Shown: positions 18,891 to 28,405 of the stretch, in pieces | Layout of the letters: each line of letters starts with the position of its first letter | How positions within the stretch are numbered: the stretch's first letter is position 1 | Source: Bacteroidaceae bacterium | GTDB taxonomy: Bacteria; Bacteroidota; Bacteroidia; Bacteroidales; Bacteroidaceae | Assembly: GCA_017542145.1 (NCBI GenBank) | Contig: JAFXXQ010000002.1 | Location: 1 to 36,535, forward strand | Length of the DNA stretch: 36,535 nt | Direction: 5' to 3' | Translations under genes and position numbers: made by a program | The notes under the pieces: generated by a model | The model's input: only the letters and a program-made list of their open reading frames with translations | Databases searched by the model: none | Told to the model about the DNA's origin: nothing

Positions 18891-20177
18891 ATGAAAAACG
18901 TCTATAATAATTATACAATGGATAGAGTAATAGAAAAGAAGAAAGGCCTGAGGGCGGCCTTCACGCGCAGAGCCCTCCCTTGGTGGGGACTGAGCCTGCT
19001 GGCCGTGCTGGTCGTGTGGGCTGTGGCCCGTCCCAGCCGAAGCACCCTCAGAGTGAAGAGCGACAGCATCATCGTCGGCGACGTCAGGAGCGGCGTGTTT
19101 AACGACTACATCCGTCTGGGCGGCACCGTGCAGCCTATGACGTCCGTGCAAATCAGCCCCACCGAGGGCGGCATCGTGGAGCGTATCGTGGCCGAGGAGG
19201 GTTCGATGGTGAAGGCAGGCGACGTCATCCTCGAACTCAGCAACGAGGGGCTCGACCTGCAGATTCTCAACTCAGAGGCCGAGCTGGCCGAGAAGGAGAA
19301 TATCCTGCGCAACACGCTCATCTCCATGGAGCAGCAGCGGCTCACCGTCCGTCAGGAGCGCCTTCAACTTCAGATTGACGTGCGCCGAACGCGCCGTGCC
19401 TACGAGTCTAAGAAGCAGCTCTACGACGAGCAGCTCATCGCCCGCGAAGACTATCTGAAAGCCGAGGAGGACTACCTGCTGGCCCGCGACCGTCTGGAGC
19501 TCGTCACCGAGCGCGAGGCGCAGGACAGCCTCTACCGCAGCGTCGAGGTGGCCCGTATGCGCGAGAGCCTCGACAACATGCGCACCAACATGCTGATGAT
19601 ACGCCGCCGCAAGGAGAACCTCAACGTCAAGGCGCCCATCAGCGGCGAGATGGGCCTGCTCAGCGCCGTCCTCGGCCAGAGCATTGCCGCCGGTACGAAG
19701 GTGGGACAAATCAACGACCTGAAGAACTACAAGATTGAAGCCCAGATAGACGAGCACTACATCGACCGCGTTACCCCCGGTCTGGAGGCCACCTTCGAGC
19801 GTCAGGGCGACCACTTCTCCGCCCTCCTCGTCAAGGTCTATCCCGAGGTGCGCGAGGGCAAGTTCAAGGCCGATTTCCGCTTCAGCGGCCCGCAGCCCGA
19901 CAACATCCGCACCGGCCAGACCTACTACCTCAACGTCCAGCTTGGGGCCAGCACCGAGGCCGTCATCATCCCCAAGGGCAGCTTTTTCCAGCAGACGGGC
20001 GGCAAGTGGATCTACGTCCTCACTCCCGACGGCAGCCGCGCCGTCCGCCGCGACATACGCATCGGACGTCAGAACCCGCAGAGCTACGAGGTGCTCGATG
20101 GCCTCGCCCCCGGCGAACGCATCATCCTCTCCGGATACGACAGTTTCGGTGACAACGAAGTGCTGATAATTAAATAG
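18891..20177 (+). CDS. Periplasmic adaptor (membrane-fusion) protein, HlyD/MacA type
   Basis: This 428-residue protein has one N-terminal membrane helix (about 28-46, ALPWWGLSLLAVLVVWAVA). A lipoyl-like half motif at about 78-118 (GTVQPMTSVQISPTEGGIVERIVAEEGSMVKAGD, located by position) is followed by a long coiled coil at about 120-245 and the second lipoyl half (NVKAPISGEMG). Beta-barrel and membrane-proximal domains (GQINDLKNYKIEAQI, IRTGQTYYLNVQL, IIPKGSFFQQTGGKWIYVL) complete the adaptor fold. It would link inner-membrane FtsX/MacB-type permeases to the TolC channel. The ATG at 18891 is used; Met10 at 18918 is an alternative. The gene lies 114 bp after tolC, behind a hairpin. Confidence 0.92.
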   Translation: MKNVYNNYTMDRVIEKKKGLRAAFTRRALPWWGLSLLAVLVVWAVARPSRSTLRVKSDSIIVGDVRSGVFNDYIRLGGTVQPMTSVQISPTEGGIVERIVAEEGSMVKAGDVILELSNEGLDLQILNSEAELAEKENILRNTLISMEQQRLTVRQERLQLQIDVRRTRRAYESKKQLYDEQLIAREDYLKAEEDYLLARDRLELVTEREAQDSLYRSVEVARMRESLDNMRTNMLMIRRRKENLNVKAPISGEMGLLSAVLGQSIAAGTKVGQINDLKNYKIEAQIDEHYIDRVTPGLEATFERQGDHFSALLVKVYPEVREGKFKADFRFSGPQPDNIRTGQTYYLNVQLGASTEAVIIPKGSFFQQTGGKWIYVLTPDGSRAVRRDIRIGRQNPQSYEVLDGLAPGERIILSGYDSFGDNEVLIIK

Positions 20178-20202
20178 TTCATAATTCATAATTAATAATT
20201 AA

Positions 20203-20250
20203 TGTTTAACGTTTAATGTTGAATGGTTAATGTTTAACGAACACGTCCTC
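20203..20250. repeat. GTTTAA-type dispersed repeat
   Basis: Units such as GTTTAACGTTTAATG are followed by GTTTAACGAACACGTCCT (20232-20249). The last 18-mer is present in reverse complement at 28317-28334 and 28366-28383, also between permease genes. Confidence 0.75.
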
Positions 20251-20297
20251 TGAACACTAACCCCTAACCCAATTTCTAATTCCTAATTCCTAATTCT

Positions 20298-22643
20298 TTG
20301 AAATCCTATCTTACCTTCCTCCGCCGTAATTGGCTTTATACGCTCATCGAGATGTTCGGACTCTCCGTAGCGTTGGGGTTCGTTGTGCTGCTGGCGTCGT
20401 ATGCCCGAACCGAGTTTAGCGTCGGCCGCAGGCAGCCCCTGTCCCGTCAGCTCTATGTTCCTGGCTCGGGCACGTTCGTCGGTATGACGCTCGGCACGGC
20501 CGAAGAGCTCTATGGCGCCATCCCCGAGATAACGGGCTGGACGCGCATCGCCGAGTACAACGGCACCGACTACGACATCACTGTCAGCGGCGACTACTAC
20601 GCGGCGCAGGCCGTCACCGTCGATACCAATTTCTTCCAGTATTTCGACTACGCCCTCGAGGGCTGCGACCGCCGCCGCGTGCTGGCAAGCCCCGACGAGG
20701 TCATCCTCTCCCGTTCGTTCGCCCGCAAAGTCTTTGGGACGGACGACCCCGTCGGCAAGGTCATCGAGAGCGCCGGGGACGGGCGACTGGTGGTGACCGG
20801 CGTGGTCGAGGACTTCGGCCCCACCGACATCTTCCGTCCGGCAGACGTCTTCCTCGGCATGGACAAGGCACAGTTTCAGAAGATGGATAACTTTGGCATG
20901 GTGCAGACCTTCGTCACGCTGGCTGACGGCACCGATCCCGAGGCCCTGAACAGCAAGCTCCTCACCACCTACATGGACTACTGGAAAGACTGGTACAAGG
21001 CCGACGGCTCGGACGGCGCGTTCCTCTGGGGCTCGTCGCTGACGCGGATGGACAAACTCTACTTCTCGGCCCTTAAGGACGGAGGTAACGGGGTGCTCCG
21101 CCGTGGCGACAAGCGCACCGTCCGTGTCCTTCTGCTCGTGGCGATGGTGCTGCTGGTCTCGGCTGTGTTCAACTACATCAACCTCACCGTGGCGCAGACG
21201 GGCAAGCGGGCCAAGGAGATGGCCACGCGCCGTCTGCTGGGGCAGCAGAAGAGCGGCATCCTGATGCGCTATCTGGGCGAGTCGCTCTTCTTCACCACAC
21301 TCTGCTTCGTCCTCGGCATCGTGCTGGCGGTGGCGGCGAAGCCGCTGTTCAAGCAGTGGTTGTCGTTGGAGATAATCCTGAAGCCCGATGGCCTGATGAC
21401 CGCCGCCGCTGTTGTGCTGCTCTTGGTGGTGGCGCTCGTCTCGGGTCTGCTGCCTGCCGCCTTCGTCGCGCGTTTCCAGCCCATCCACGTGGTGAAGGGC
21501 GAGTTTCGTTTCCGTTCGAAGCTGGTGTTCAGCCGTGTGTTCATCGTCCTGCAGAACGTCATCAGCACCGTCCTTGTCGCCGTCAGCCTGACGATGGCGC
21601 TTCAGATGCACCACCTCGCCACGCTGCCCACGGGCTACCGCACGGACGGCATCCTCTCCGTGTCGGCCGCTTCCATCGGCTATACCTATGACAAGCAGTC
21701 CGTCCTTCGCGAGCGGCTGCTGGCCCTGCCGCAAGTGGAGAGCGTCGGTTTAGCGGCGCAAGTTCCTTTCCGTACCGGTTTCGACGGCGTACACGTGGAG
21801 GGTGAGAAGCAATCGTGGGTCAGGCCGTCGCATCTTGACAGCATCGCCTTCCGTATGCTCGGTTTCGAAGTGGTGGAACAATATTGCGAGCCGCTGCAGG
21901 GCCTGTTCTGGGTGACTGAGGAGGCGCGCGACCGCTATGGCATCACGCCCGACCGTCCCTGGTTTGGCACGGTGGACGGCAAGCCGGAGCGCGAGGTCTG
22001 CGGCGTCATCCGCGACTTCCGCAGCGGCACACCTATGCAAAGTCCCATGGACGACAGCCACAGCGTGGTGAAGGTGCTGGAAGAGAAACTGTGGGTCTAT
22101 AACCAACTTGTGAAGGTGCATGGCGACCGTCGCGAGGCCATCGAGGCCGTGCGCCGCGTCTGCCGCGAGGTGAACGAGGAACTGACGGGCTTGCCGAAGG
22201 AGATGGAGGTCACCTACGTCGATGACTACCTCCGCGACAGCCTGACGGGCAGCCGCCGCGCCATGTCGCTCGTGCTCCTCTTCACGGGTATTGCCCTCGT
22301 CATCTCAGCCCTTGGCCTGCTGGCCATGTCCATCTACTACACCGGTCAGCAGGCGCGGCAGATAGCGCTGCGCAAGGTGTTCGGTGCCGAGGTGGGCGCG
22401 GCGGCGTGGCAGCTGGCGCGGGGCTTTGTCGTGATGGCTGCCGTGGCCGTCGTCATCGCCATGCCGCTGGCCGTGTGGGCCATGAGGTTCTACCTTGAGG
22501 GCTTCTACAATCGTATTGCTCTGCCGTGGTGGGTCGTTCTCATAGCAGCGCTCTTCACGTTCGTCCTCAGCGCCGCCTCCGTCATCGGCCAGACCCTGCA
22601 TACGGCGCTGAAAAATCCTGTTGAAACTTTAAAAACCGAATAA
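20298..22643 (+). CDS. ABC transporter permease with two MacB/FtsX-type modules (permease 1)
   Basis: This 781-residue protein starts with TTG. The first residues (MKSYLTFLRRNWLYTLIEMFGLSVAL) line up with the start of permease 4 (MNSFFRFLKRNPLYTFINVVGLAVSL), supporting this start. Eight membrane segments are seen at about 15-38, 275-298, 325-350, 365-390, 414-436, 656-678, 708-732 and 744-768. Two extracytoplasmic MacB-like regions lie between 1 and 2 and between 5 and 6. FtsX signatures after segments 2 and 6 are KEMATRRLLGQQ and RQIALRKVFGAE. The C-terminus is NPVETLKTE. MacB-type permeases do not carry substrate through the membrane but move periplasmic cargo into a TolC channel by mechanotransmission. 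The substrate is unknown. The next gene follows after three bases. Confidence 0.9.
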   Translation: MKSYLTFLRRNWLYTLIEMFGLSVALGFVVLLASYARTEFSVGRRQPLSRQLYVPGSGTFVGMTLGTAEELYGAIPEITGWTRIAEYNGTDYDITVSGDYYAAQAVTVDTNFFQYFDYALEGCDRRRVLASPDEVILSRSFARKVFGTDDPVGKVIESAGDGRLVVTGVVEDFGPTDIFRPADVFLGMDKAQFQKMDNFGMVQTFVTLADGTDPEALNSKLLTTYMDYWKDWYKADGSDGAFLWGSSLTRMDKLYFSALKDGGNGVLRRGDKRTVRVLLLVAMVLLVSAVFNYINLTVAQTGKRAKEMATRRLLGQQKSGILMRYLGESLFFTTLCFVLGIVLAVAAKPLFKQWLSLEIILKPDGLMTAAAVVLLLVVALVSGLLPAAFVARFQPIHVVKGEFRFRSKLVFSRVFIVLQNVISTVLVAVSLTMALQMHHLATLPTGYRTDGILSVSAASIGYTYDKQSVLRERLLALPQVESVGLAAQVPFRTGFDGVHVEGEKQSWVRPSHLDSIAFRMLGFEVVEQYCEPLQGLFWVTEEARDRYGITPDRPWFGTVDGKPEREVCGVIRDFRSGTPMQSPMDDSHSVVKVLEEKLWVYNQLVKVHGDRREAIEAVRRVCREVNEELTGLPKEMEVTYVDDYLRDSLTGSRRAMSLVLLFTGIALVISALGLLAMSIYYTGQQARQIALRKVFGAEVGAAAWQLARGFVVMAAVAVVIAMPLAVWAMRFYLEGFYNRIALPWWVVLIAALFTFVLSAASVIGQTLHTALKNPVETLKTE

Positions 22644-22646
22644 GCA

Positions 22647-25082
22647 ATGACATTTTTCTCTTATCTCACCTCTGCCGTTCGCACCCTGCCGGCAAAGGGG
22701 CGGCGGAACGGCTTGAAGGTGCTGACGCTGGGCATCGGGCTCTCCGTGGGCCTCGTACTGGCCGGCGTGGTCTCATTCCGGCAGACGTTCGACAACTTCT
22801 ACACCGATGCCGACCGCATCTATTATCTTTCCGAAGCCTTTACGCAAAACGGCGAGGCGCGTGTCTTCCCTCAGACGAGCGGCGGCATCGCGCCCACCAT
22901 GGCCGCGCACTTCCCGCAGATTGAGGGGGCGACGCGCTTCCGCTGGTGGGGCGACGGCGACGCCATCCTCGTCGAGACGAAGGAGCGTGTCCATGCCAAC
23001 CTCATCTTCCTGGCCGACACGGCTTTCTTCCACATCCTCGACCGTCCCGTCGTGGCGGGCGACATTACGGAGTCACTTGCCGTGCCGGAAAATATGGTTG
23101 TCTCCATGAGCCTCGCGCGTCGTCTCTACCGTGGCACTGGCCGGGGCGACTACACCGTTGCCGAGGCTGTCGTCGGTACGAGGCTTTCCTTCGCCGGACA
23201 GGCGGGCGGTACTGTGTTCACCGTCGCGGGCGTATATGCCGACTATCCCTATAACGCCAGCTGGCGCCCCGAGGCAGTGGTGTCGCTGGGCGCAACCAAG
23301 GCCTTTACGGGTTGGGACGGCACGATGAACATGGTGGGCAACGACTCATACAGGAGCTTCATCAAACTCCATCGAGGAGCCGATGTCTGTGATATCAATG
23401 ACCACATGGAGAGCTACGTTAACGCCTACCTGCCTGTGGAGGAGGCGGAAAGACATGGCTTCACAATAAATTTCATGGCCAAGCCCTTCAAGGATTTTCA
23501 TTCTGAGGATGCCTCGGCACGCAATCTGACCCTGCTGCTGGCCTTCGTGGCTTTCGCCCTGCTGCTGACGTCGGTGCTGAACTATATGCTCATTGTGGTT
23601 TCGACGTCGGTGACGCGAAGCCGCGAGATGGCGCTGCGCAAGTGCCTGGGCAGTGGTGTGGGTGACACCTTCCGTATGATGTTTGCCGAAGCCGTCATTC
23701 ACATGTTGTTGGCGCTGGCGCTGGCAGCCATCCTTGTCTATGCGGCGCGGGGGCTGGTAGAGCAGCTGGCGGGCGTGAGCCCCATCGCACTCTTCACGGG
23801 CGAGCCGCTGAGATGGGCCGTCGGCATTGTCGTGACGGTGGTGCTGCTCAACGGTCTCGTGCCTGGCATATTGTTCAATCGCATCCCTGTGGCCGTGGCT
23901 TTCCGGGGCTATGCGCGCAGCCGCCGCACGTGGAAGCGCGGCCTGCTGGCCACCGAGTTCGCCGCCGCTGCCTTTCTTGCCGTCGTCATCACCATCGTGG
24001 CGCTCCAGTACCGTCTGATGACGCGCGCCGATGTGGGTTTCGAGTACGGCGATGTCGCCTCCATCATGATGCCGGAGGCTACGAAAGACCAGAAACTCGA
24101 ACTCATTGAGGCTGTGCGAGCCCTGCCCTGCGTGGATGACGCCGCGTTTGCCTACCAGAATCCCTTCGACGGCTGCAGCGGCGACAACGTCTCCCTGCCC
24201 GACGACCCGAAGGAACTCTTCAACATCCGCGACTTCTATTATGTAGATGAACACTACTGGAACGTCATGGGCATCGCCCTTGCCGAGGGCCGTAACTTCA
24301 ACCCTGAACTCGGCATCGACCAGGAGATTATCGTCTCGCGCTCATTTGCCGACGCCTTGCGCACGATGGTAGGGTGGGACAATGTCGTCGGTCAGCAGGT
24401 GCGCGTCACCGACCACGAGAAGACTGTCTCGACCATTGTGGGTGTCTTCGACGATATCCACACGGGGACGTTCGACAAGGAGGGCGCCGACCACCGCGAC
24501 CGTCCGATGGGTGTATTCTTCTGCAACCCTGAGAAATATACGGGCATGTATCCCTACGTCTTCGTGAAGTACCATCACTTAGACACGGAGGCGCTGGAGC
24601 AGACGCAGGCTGTCGTCGGCCGTGTGCTGACCGGCCAGTCGGCGCCGCTGGTGCCCTTTCGCCTGCAGGTGCTTGACAATTTTGCAGGCACGCTTCGTTT
24701 GCGCAATGCCATCCTCATCGGCGGCATCGTTACGCTGCTCATCGCCCTGCTGGGGCTGACGGGCTACACCATCGACGAGACGAAGCGCCGTGCCAAGGAA
24801 ATCGCCATCCGCCGCGTCTGCGGCTATCAGCTTAGCATCATCCGCCGCATGTTCCTGCGCGACATCATGCTCATCGCCCTGCCGTCGGTGGCAGTGGGCT
24901 GCCTGCTCGCCGCCGTGGTGGCCGGACGATGGGAGCAGCAGTTCACGCTCAAGGCCGGGCTGCCCGTGTGGGTGTTCGCCAGCGTCGTGGTGGCCATCCT
25001 CGTCCTCGTCGCCCTTGTCTCCGACGGCTATGTCCGCCACATCGCTTCCGTCAACCCCGCCAAAACGCTGAAAATGGAATAG
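22647..25082 (+). CDS. ABC transporter permease with two MacB/FtsX-type modules (permease 2)
   Basis: The protein has 811 residues with eight membrane segments at about 22-45, 294-318, 350-372, 390-412, 432-455, 687-709, 741-762 and 772-796. Two large extracytoplasmic regions are present. FtsX signatures are REMALRKCLGSG after segment 2 and KEIAIRRVCGYQ after segment 6; the C-terminus is NPAKTLKME. It is clearly more divergent from permeases 1 and 4 than these are from each other. Its start is only three bases after the stop of permease 1, so translation is coupled. It is placed just before the only ATPase of the cluster, with which it presumably assembles. Confidence 0.9.
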   Translation: MTFFSYLTSAVRTLPAKGRRNGLKVLTLGIGLSVGLVLAGVVSFRQTFDNFYTDADRIYYLSEAFTQNGEARVFPQTSGGIAPTMAAHFPQIEGATRFRWWGDGDAILVETKERVHANLIFLADTAFFHILDRPVVAGDITESLAVPENMVVSMSLARRLYRGTGRGDYTVAEAVVGTRLSFAGQAGGTVFTVAGVYADYPYNASWRPEAVVSLGATKAFTGWDGTMNMVGNDSYRSFIKLHRGADVCDINDHMESYVNAYLPVEEAERHGFTINFMAKPFKDFHSEDASARNLTLLLAFVAFALLLTSVLNYMLIVVSTSVTRSREMALRKCLGSGVGDTFRMMFAEAVIHMLLALALAAILVYAARGLVEQLAGVSPIALFTGEPLRWAVGIVVTVVLLNGLVPGILFNRIPVAVAFRGYARSRRTWKRGLLATEFAAAAFLAVVITIVALQYRLMTRADVGFEYGDVASIMMPEATKDQKLELIEAVRALPCVDDAAFAYQNPFDGCSGDNVSLPDDPKELFNIRDFYYVDEHYWNVMGIALAEGRNFNPELGIDQEIIVSRSFADALRTMVGWDNVVGQQVRVTDHEKTVSTIVGVFDDIHTGTFDKEGADHRDRPMGVFFCNPEKYTGMYPYVFVKYHHLDTEALEQTQAVVGRVLTGQSAPLVPFRLQVLDNFAGTLRLRNAILIGGIVTLLIALLGLTGYTIDETKRRAKEIAIRRVCGYQLSIIRRMFLRDIMLIALPSVAVGCLLAAVVAGRWEQQFTLKAGLPVWVFASVVVAILVLVALVSDGYVRHIASVNPAKTLKME

Positions 25083-25133
25083 TCATTCAGAAAATAATAA
25101 AAAACAGTATAACCTATTTAAAAACAAACAGCA

Positions 25134-25814
25134 ATGCTTAAAGTAAACAACCTTACCAAAGTCTTCCGCACGGAAGAAATCGAAACCACGGCGCTCGACG
25201 GCGTGACGTTTGAAATCAGGGACGGCGAGTTCGTCGCCATCATGGGTCCCTCGGGCTGCGGCAAATCGACGCTGCTCAACATCCTCGGTCTGCTGGACAA
25301 CCCCAGCAGCGGCACCTATGAGCTGCTCGGCACCGAGGTCGCTACGCTCCGTGAGCGCGAGCGCACCCGCTTCCGCAAAGGCAACATCGGCTTCGTGTTC
25401 CAGAGCTTCAACCTCATCGACGAGCTCAACGTCTATGAGAACATCGAACTGCCGCTCAAGTTTGTCAACATGCCCGCCGCCGAGCGCAAGGAGCGTGTGC
25501 GCGACATCATGCACCGCATGGCCATCACCCACCGCGCCAAGCACTTCCCCAACCAGCTCTCAGGCGGTCAGCAGCAGCGTGTGGCCATTGCCCGTGCCTG
25601 CGTCAGCAACCCAAAGCTCATCCTTGCCGACGAGCCTACCGGCAACCTCGACACCAAGAACGGCCGCGAGGTGATGAAGCTCCTGCAGGAGCTCAATGCC
25701 GAGGGCACCACCATCGTCATGGTCACTCACAGCCAGCGCGACGCTGCCTGCGCCCAGCGTACCATCGACCTTCTCGACGGCCGCATCGTAGGCGACGTGA
25801 GGAATAACCTGTGA
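25134..25814 (+). CDS. ABC transporter ATP-binding protein, LolD/MacB-NBD type
   Basis: This 226-residue ATPase has Walker A GPSGCGKST (38-46), Q-loop FVFQSFNLIDELNVYEN, signature LSGGQQQRVAIARA, Walker B LILADEPTGNLD and the switch His in IVMVTHS. Length and motifs fit the LolD/MacB/FtsE group, which pairs with FtsX-type permeases. It is the single ATPase among four permease genes, so it probably serves all of them. It is 51 bp after permease 2 and 19 bp before permease 3. Confidence 0.95.
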   Translation: MLKVNNLTKVFRTEEIETTALDGVTFEIRDGEFVAIMGPSGCGKSTLLNILGLLDNPSSGTYELLGTEVATLRERERTRFRKGNIGFVFQSFNLIDELNVYENIELPLKFVNMPAAERKERVRDIMHRMAITHRAKHFPNQLSGGQQQRVAIARACVSNPKLILADEPTGNLDTKNGREVMKLLQELNAEGTTIVMVTHSQRDAACAQRTIDLLDGRIVGDVRNNL

Positions 25815-25833
25815 TGCTAATAGGAAAACCATC

Positions 25834-28236
25834 ATGTTCAAATACATTCTTTCAAATTTCTTCCACACGCTGCGGCGGTACAAGGCGTCGAGCCTGCTGA
25901 ACATCGTCGGTATGGCGGTGGCGTTCGCGGCGTTCTACGTCATCGTCACGCAGGTGAGCTACGGCTTCGGCTATAACCACCGCATCCCCGGGGCCGACCG
26001 CATCTATCAGCTCAGCTACCCCAGTCCGTACAACAATGGGAAGTACAACACTTTCTTTAGCCGTCCCTTCGGCGAACGGCTCATCGCGTGCAGCCCCACC
26101 GTAGAGGCGGGCGGTATGGCCAAGTTCGGCGGCCCCACGGAGTTCTGCTACATCAAGGAGGGCGACGACGTCCGCAAATTCCCCATGAACGTCTGTGAAT
26201 TTACTTCGGGCGGCGTGCAGGCGTTCGGCTTCGAGCCCGTGCAGGGCTCGCTGGACGAGCTTGCACGTCCCGGCACCGTGGCCGTCTCGGCAGCGTTCGC
26301 CGCGAAGATGAACCTCCATCTTGGCGACCGCATCTCGCAGAACTCCGACGGCGTCAGCGATGCCTTTGAGATTGTCGCCATCTGGCGCGACTTCCCCCGG
26401 AACTCCGACCTCGGCACGCTGGAAGCGCTCTACGACATCCGCGACGAGTCGCTGGAAAACACCAGCCAATGGAACTACAACTATTGGGTGCGCCTCCGCT
26501 CGGCCGACGACCGTGCTGTCTTCGAGGAGAGCATGCGCACGGTGATGCGCGAGATGCTGATGGACGACGGCACGGAGGACGAGGACATCAACGGTCAGCT
26601 GGACAGGTTCCGCATCCATCTTGTTCCCCTGCGTGACCATTACTACGCCTCTGACTTGGAGTGGGCGGGGGTGAAGTTGGGCAACCGCACGACGGACGTC
26701 ACGCTGCTGGCTGTGGCCATCCTCATTCTGCTCATAGCCTTCATCAACTTCGTCAATTTCTTCTTTGCGCTGGTGCCGGTGCGGATGCGGGCGGTGAACA
26801 CCTACAAGGTCTATGGCGCGTCGCGCGGCTTTCTGGTGGCGAACTTCGTCTTCGAGGCCGTCGGCACGGTGGTGGTGGCGCTGGGCGTGGCGGCGCTCGT
26901 GGTGCTGGCCATCACGAAGTCGTCGTTAACTGGAATGCTGTCGGCGCCCGTAGCCTTCGGGCAGAATGTTCCCGTGGTGCTGACGACCGTCGCCGTGACT
27001 GTGGCGGCTGCCGTAGCGGGCAGTCTCTATCCGTCGTTCTACATCACGAAGTTCCAGGTGGCGATGGCGGTGAAGGGCTCGTTCGGCGGCTCGGCGGCAG
27101 GACGACGGCTCAGGAGCATACTCATGGGCGTGCAGTTCGTCATCTCCATCGGCCTCATCATCTGTGCCACGTTCATCCGTATGCAGCATGCCTACATGAT
27201 GAACTACGACATGGGCTTCGACAAGGAACACCTGCTCACGGGCTTCATGAGCGACGACCTCGGATGGTACGGACAATCGAACCACGCCTTCGAGGACAGG
27301 CTGCGCAGCAACCCCGACATCAAGGATATTGCCTGGGCCGCAGGGCCCATCGTGGGTGAGATTCGCATGGGCTGGGGACGCGCTTACAAGGGGCGCCAGA
27401 TTAACATGCAGACCTATCCCGTCTCGCCCAACTTCCTCTCGTTCATGGGCATCCCCGTGGTGGAGGGCAGGGACTTCCTGCCGTCGGACGACCAGGGGAA
27501 TGGTGTCTTCATCTTCAACGAGCAGGGGCGGAAGGAGTATGACATCGAGTTGGACGACGTCATCAACGGCCATCATGGCGACGCCCGCGTGGTAGGCATC
27601 TGTCGCGATTTCCACTACAAGCCCCTCCAGTATCGGAGCGAGCCGTTCGTCTTCTACGTCTTCGGCGAGAAGACCCGTTGGCAGAATCTGTCTCAGATCT
27701 TCATCCGTACCCGTGCGGGCGCCAACCCTGCCGAGGTGATGAAGTTCGTCCTCGACACGGCGCACGACGTCAGCCCCGCGACCGACATGGAGACGGTGAG
27801 CCTCCGTTTCTTCGACGAGGAACTGGGCCGTCAGTATCAGAAAGAGCGCGAGTTGGCGCGGCTGGTCACGCTGTTCACCCTCATTGCCATTGTGCTGTCG
27901 CTAATGGGCGTATTCGGGCTGGTGCTCTTCGAGACGCAGCGCCGCAGCAAGGAGATAGCCATCCGCCGCGTGTTGGGCTCGGAGGTGAAGGACATCCTCG
28001 CGCTGCTGAACGGGAAGTTCGTGCGCATCGTGCTGGCGAGCTTCGCCCTGGCAGCACCCGTCAGCTGGCTGCTGATGAGCCGCTATTTCAGCACCTTTGC
28101 CTACCACACGCCCGTCCGCCTGTGGGTGTTTGCAGTCGCACTGGTGGCCGTGCTCGTTGTCACCGTGGCCATTGTCACTCTGCGCAGCCTCCACGCCGCC
28201 ACCAGCAACCCTGTGGAAATGATAAAGACAGAATGA
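25834..28236 (+). CDS. ABC transporter permease with two MacB/FtsX-type modules (permease 3)
   Basis: The protein has 800 residues with eight membrane segments at about 20-45, 289-313, 338-362, 379-403, 429-451, 676-699, 733-752 and 763-785. The first FtsX signature is weak (NTYKVYGASRG); the second is canonical (KEIAIRRVLGSE). The C-terminus is NPVEMIKTE. An extracytoplasmic MacB-like domain (PGADRIYQLSYP...) and a second one after segment 5 are present. The weak first signature suggests that the first half may couple differently to the ATPase (inference). Confidence 0.9.
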   Translation: MFKYILSNFFHTLRRYKASSLLNIVGMAVAFAAFYVIVTQVSYGFGYNHRIPGADRIYQLSYPSPYNNGKYNTFFSRPFGERLIACSPTVEAGGMAKFGGPTEFCYIKEGDDVRKFPMNVCEFTSGGVQAFGFEPVQGSLDELARPGTVAVSAAFAAKMNLHLGDRISQNSDGVSDAFEIVAIWRDFPRNSDLGTLEALYDIRDESLENTSQWNYNYWVRLRSADDRAVFEESMRTVMREMLMDDGTEDEDINGQLDRFRIHLVPLRDHYYASDLEWAGVKLGNRTTDVTLLAVAILILLIAFINFVNFFFALVPVRMRAVNTYKVYGASRGFLVANFVFEAVGTVVVALGVAALVVLAITKSSLTGMLSAPVAFGQNVPVVLTTVAVTVAAAVAGSLYPSFYITKFQVAMAVKGSFGGSAAGRRLRSILMGVQFVISIGLIICATFIRMQHAYMMNYDMGFDKEHLLTGFMSDDLGWYGQSNHAFEDRLRSNPDIKDIAWAAGPIVGEIRMGWGRAYKGRQINMQTYPVSPNFLSFMGIPVVEGRDFLPSDDQGNGVFIFNEQGRKEYDIELDDVINGHHGDARVVGICRDFHYKPLQYRSEPFVFYVFGEKTRWQNLSQIFIRTRAGANPAEVMKFVLDTAHDVSPATDMETVSLRFFDEELGRQYQKERELARLVTLFTLIAIVLSLMGVFGLVLFETQRRSKEIAIRRVLGSEVKDILALLNGKFVRIVLASFALAAPVSWLLMSRYFSTFAYHTPVRLWVFAVALVAVLVVTVAIVTLRSLHAATSNPVEMIKTE

Positions 28237-28255
28237 ATAAACTGGTTTAACGGAG

Positions 28256-28398
28256 ATGGTTTAAGGTTTAACGTTTAAGGTTTAACGTTTAACGAGGCTG
28301 GCGCTGGTGAAATCGAAGGACGTGTTCGTTAAACATTAAACGCTAAACATTAAACAAGAATCCGAAGGACGTGTTCGTTAAACATTAAACATTAAACA
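28256..28398. repeat. Array of GTTTAA/TTAAAC repeats with inverted halves
   Basis: The left half has GTTTAAGGTTTAACG units and the right half has CGTTAAACATTAAAC units, which are their reverse complement. AGGACGTGTTCGTTAAAC occurs twice (28317-28334, 28366-28383) and once inverted at 20232-20249. The array fills the gap between permeases 3 and 4. Confidence 0.8.
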
Positions 28399-28405
28399 TA
28401 AGAAA

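Noticed and set aside
20283..21734. 483-codon open frame on the minus strand
   Set aside because: It is antisense to permease 1, His/Gln/Asp/Arg-rich and without any family motif.
28256..28398. CRISPR-like array because of regular short repeats
   Set aside because: Units are 7-18 bp, irregular and without unique spacers of constant length, and no cas genes are present. It is an intergenic repeat array.
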